The position numbers and the translations under genes are program-made. A stretch of DNA of 5,923 nt, taken from positions 1 through 5,923 of the forward strand of contig JAIRTZ010000118.1 in NCBI GenBank assembly GCA_031254685.1, in the 5' to 3' direction. The stretch comes from Methanomassiliicoccaceae archaeon (GTDB lineage Archaea > Thermoplasmatota > Thermoplasmata > Methanomassiliicoccales > Methanomethylophilaceae). The notes beneath the pieces were generated by a model. It was given only the letters and a program-made list of their open reading frames with translations, searched no databases and was not told the DNA's origin. Shown here one piece after another: positions 4,216 through 5,923 of this stretch (positions are counted from its first letter, which is position 1; each line of letters opens with the position of its first letter).

Positions 4216-5730
4216 TCACTCAAGTATAACGGTCCTGCTCTTCGGGTATGATACGGAATACTTCACCGGTATCGTTTTCGTTTCGGCAGGCCCGAGAGAG
4301 AACTTCCATGTGAGTTTTCCGGTCTCCTTCTCATGTTCCGCACCGGATATCGTGACCGCGTCGACGGTTATGCCCTTGTCCACGGAAACGGGGATCTGAT
4401 CCTCGATCACCATGTCTATCTTCTGCTTCCTGAGGTTCTTCGCGTTGAGCGTCCATTCCCTGCTGACCTTCGTCGAGGGGCCGAGCATCGACGGCGCCGC
4501 GAAATCCTTTCCGCGCACCCTGGTCACGACAACGTTCTTGTCGCGCCCGAGCGATATCTGAAGCCCCTTCTCAGCGAGTCTCGGGTCAATGAAGACCTCT
4601 CCCACGTACCTGTCCTCGAAGAATATGTTCGCTTTGCCGGCAAGCAGGTTCAGATGCTCCCATCCCTTCACGTTGGCTATGAGGAACACATCCTTCTCGA
4701 TCTTCCGTATGCTCTTGTAAACATATTCCGCTTTGACCTCATGCGTCAGTATGTCCACCGCTTTCCCGTCGCCCGATGACGGCACGCTGTACGGCACGGG
4801 CAGCGCGAACTCGACGCTTGTGACGTTTTCGGTCTGCACCGTCACCGGCGCGCACACCGGCGCCGCCAGACACTCCTCCTCCGCGTATTCTGCGCAATCT
4901 TCCGTATTCATCCTCTTCGCGACGTTGAACTCTGCCCGATGCCTCGCTACCTGCGGCTCGTAGAAGTTGATGTACCACGGCATAAGTTCGGGCAGATAAC
5001 CGCCCAATGAAGGATTGCCGGTGGATAGGACGATATTAACGGCGTTCCAGTCCTCGCCGGTGCTTTGGTACACGGAAGCTTTCGACGCGACCGATAACGG
5101 CGACGCCACATCCTTCACGCGCACGTCGTAGTACGGCTCCCATCCGGCGTTGTGCGTGAAATACGATATCGTGTTCTCCGAACCCGCATCGTTATCGCAA
5201 TGCGCCTCGATCTCCACCTGCGACCTCTGCCTGTCGCGGTCGTCCATTCCGATCTGCGACTCTAACGCCGAGATTTCTTCGGACAGTTTGTCGATCCTCT
5301 TCTGCACGTCAAGTTTCTCGGCGCACAGCGATGCCATGCGTTCCCTGAAGTACCCGACGGCGTTCTTCATGTCCTCTGCCCTGAATCGTTTCCCGTCGGT
5401 CATTTGGGTGTTCTTCCGTATAAGTGCCTCCTCCTCGGTCAGCAGCGCGTGTATGCCGCGCTCAAGTTTCATCTCTTCCTTGAGCTTCCTGAGCTTTACG
5501 TAAAGGTCGGCGGTCCGTTTGTCGCCGGCCTTCGCGTATACCGTATTATGCGTTACCGACAGGATCGTGCATTTCCCGTCCGACGACGCCGTGATGCTCT
5601 GTCCGTTGATATTGAGCGGAAGGTCCTTGAATAATACTTTGTCGGTCCCTTTCTTCAATTCGAAGGTCTGCGACCTCGTTATCTGTGCACCGTTGAGGTA
5701 CACGACCGCCTGTGTGATGTTACCACTCAT
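4216..5730 (-). CDS. DUF4140/DUF4139 (mucoidy inhibitor MuiA-like) family protein
   Basis: The 504-residue product has the two-domain build of the MuiA-like family, named for a Shigella gene that affects capsule-related mucoidy; the biochemical activity is unknown. The N-terminal DUF4140 domain covers about 5-75 (AVVYLNGAQITRSQTFELKKG). A charged helical, probably coiled-coil stretch runs from about 75 to 170. The DUF4139 beta-rich domain begins near 187 with the family hallmark ISYFTHNAGWEPYYDVRV (188-205) and STGEDWNAVNIVLSTGNPS (223-241), and reaches the C-terminus, including KVSREWTLNAKN and PVKYSVSYP. I see no signal peptide or membrane segment, so the protein is probably cytoplasmic. 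A less conserved acidic/cysteine-containing segment lies at about 270-300. ATG 5730 is supported by an AGGGGAT motif 6 nt upstream and by the domain starting immediately. It is divergent from the truncated gene at the right edge. Family assignment is confident; function is open. Confidence 0.93.
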   Translation of the reverse strand: MSGNITQAVVYLNGAQITRSQTFELKKGTDKVLFKDLPLNINGQSITASSDGKCTILSVTHNTVYAKAGDKRTADLYVKLRKLKEEMKLERGIHALLTEEEALIRKNTQMTDGKRFRAEDMKNAVGYFRERMASLCAEKLDVQKRIDKLSEEISALESQIGMDDRDRQRSQVEIEAHCDNDAGSENTISYFTHNAGWEPYYDVRVKDVASPLSVASKASVYQSTGEDWNAVNIVLSTGNPSLGGYLPELMPWYINFYEPQVARHRAEFNVAKRMNTEDCAEYAEEECLAAPVCAPVTVQTENVTSVEFALPVPYSVPSSGDGKAVDILTHEVKAEYVYKSIRKIEKDVFLIANVKGWEHLNLLAGKANIFFEDRYVGEVFIDPRLAEKGLQISLGRDKNVVVTRVRGKDFAAPSMLGPSTKVSREWTLNAKNLRKQKIDMVIEDQIPVSVDKGITVDAVTISGAEHEKETGKLTWKFSLGPAETKTIPVKYSVSYPKSRTVILE

Positions 5731-5736
5731 ATATTT

Positions 5737-5743
5737 ATCCCCT
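5737..5743 (-). promoter_or_regulatory. Ribosome binding site of the MuiA-like gene
   Basis: AGGGGAT on the minus strand, 6 nt before the ATG, differs by little from the GGAGGTGAT ideal. It supports the start at 5730. Confidence 0.5.
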
Positions 5744-5765
5744 ATGATACGGAAAGCAGGACATT

Positions 5766-5777
5766 AGTTATTAAAAT
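5766..5777 (-). promoter_or_regulatory. Putative box A of the MuiA-like gene
   Basis: ATTTTAATAACT on the minus strand, centred about 41 nt before the ATG, would give transcription starting near 5745 and a short leader that just includes the AGGGGAT ribosome binding site. Confidence 0.45.
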
Positions 5778-5809
5778 GTACTGTTAGAACCAACATCCGG
5801 GACGAAAAA

Positions 5810-5821
5810 CGTTTAATAAAG
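5810..5821 (+). promoter_or_regulatory. Box A of the gene at the right edge
   Basis: CGTTTAATAAAG is a clear A/T-rich box A, preceded by a purine/A-rich GAAAAA that could be the BRE. Its centre is about 28 nt before the ATG at 5844, with no Shine-Dalgarno sequence between, so the transcript is probably leaderless or nearly so. Confidence 0.55.
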
Positions 5822-5843
5822 ATGACATCATTAACGTAATTGG

Positions 5844-5923
5844 ATGCACTCGGATAAAGATACTATTAAAGATGTGGACGAAGGCGGAAAAGGGTCGATC
5901 GCACACAAACTGGCAGAGAACAT
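5844..5923 (+). CDS. N-terminus of an unidentified protein (3' end outside window)
   Basis: The frame starts with ATG and stays open to the last base, giving 26 complete codons that begin MHSDKDTIKDVDEGGKGS and continue IAHKLAEN. The sequence is hydrophilic, with no signal peptide or membrane segment in the visible part. It is too short to identify. The call rests on the well-placed box A at 5810-5821, the divergent arrangement with the MuiA-like gene, and the absence of stops; 26 codons alone would not be strong evidence. Confidence 0.6.
   Translation, partial: MHSDKDTIKDVDEGGKGSIAHKLAEN

Noticed and set aside
1..5923. CRISPR array, insertion sequence, toxin-antitoxin or defence system
   Set aside because: No regularly spaced direct repeats, no transposase or integrase motifs, and no small paired genes with such signatures were seen; all sizeable genes are accounted for by housekeeping or uncharacterised families.

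Overview
The window looks archaeal. It encodes a DRG-type (developmentally regulated GTP-binding) GTPase with a C-terminal TGS domain and an archaeal RNase HI-like protein. Archaeal-style A/T-rich box A elements sit about 26-28 nt before several start codons, which suggests leaderless transcripts, while other genes have GGAGG-type ribosome binding sites. Mid-range GC, an uncoupled gene order and this promoter style fit a euryarchaeote, perhaps the Thermoplasmata/Methanomassiliicoccales. That placement is an inference from general appearance; no marker gene here proves it.

Layout from left to right: the C-terminal part of an RNase HI family gene (+, cut by the left edge); histidyl-tRNA synthetase hisS (-), whose stop overlaps the RNase H stop tail to tail; a 548-nt gap without a convincing gene; a 71-residue protein of unknown function (-); the DRG GTPase (-), just upstream of it in the same direction; a divergent membrane protein with four predicted transmembrane segments and two C-terminal zinc ribbons (+); a DUF4140/DUF4139 (MuiA-like) protein (-), only 3 nt away tail to tail; and a divergent gene (+) cut by the right edge.

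The gap at 1505-2052 is the least ordinary part. It contains a block of about 79% GC full of short perfect hairpins (1551-1660), then an A/T-rich stretch of about 27% GC with nested inverted repeats (1728-1820), then what looks like a stand-alone plus-strand RNA gene: box A near 1831-1842, several stems, and a 10-bp GCAA-capped hairpin followed by seven T residues (1984-2019). I could not assign it to a known RNA family. An 18-bp perfect palindrome directly after the DRG stop codon is the other notable element.

Most genes are housekeeping or information-processing: RNase H, an aminoacyl-tRNA synthetase and a ribosome-associated-type GTPase. They do not form one pathway, and I see no mobile element, CRISPR array, toxin-antitoxin pair or defence island. 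The candidate unknown biology here is the putative RNA and the small gene beside DRG.
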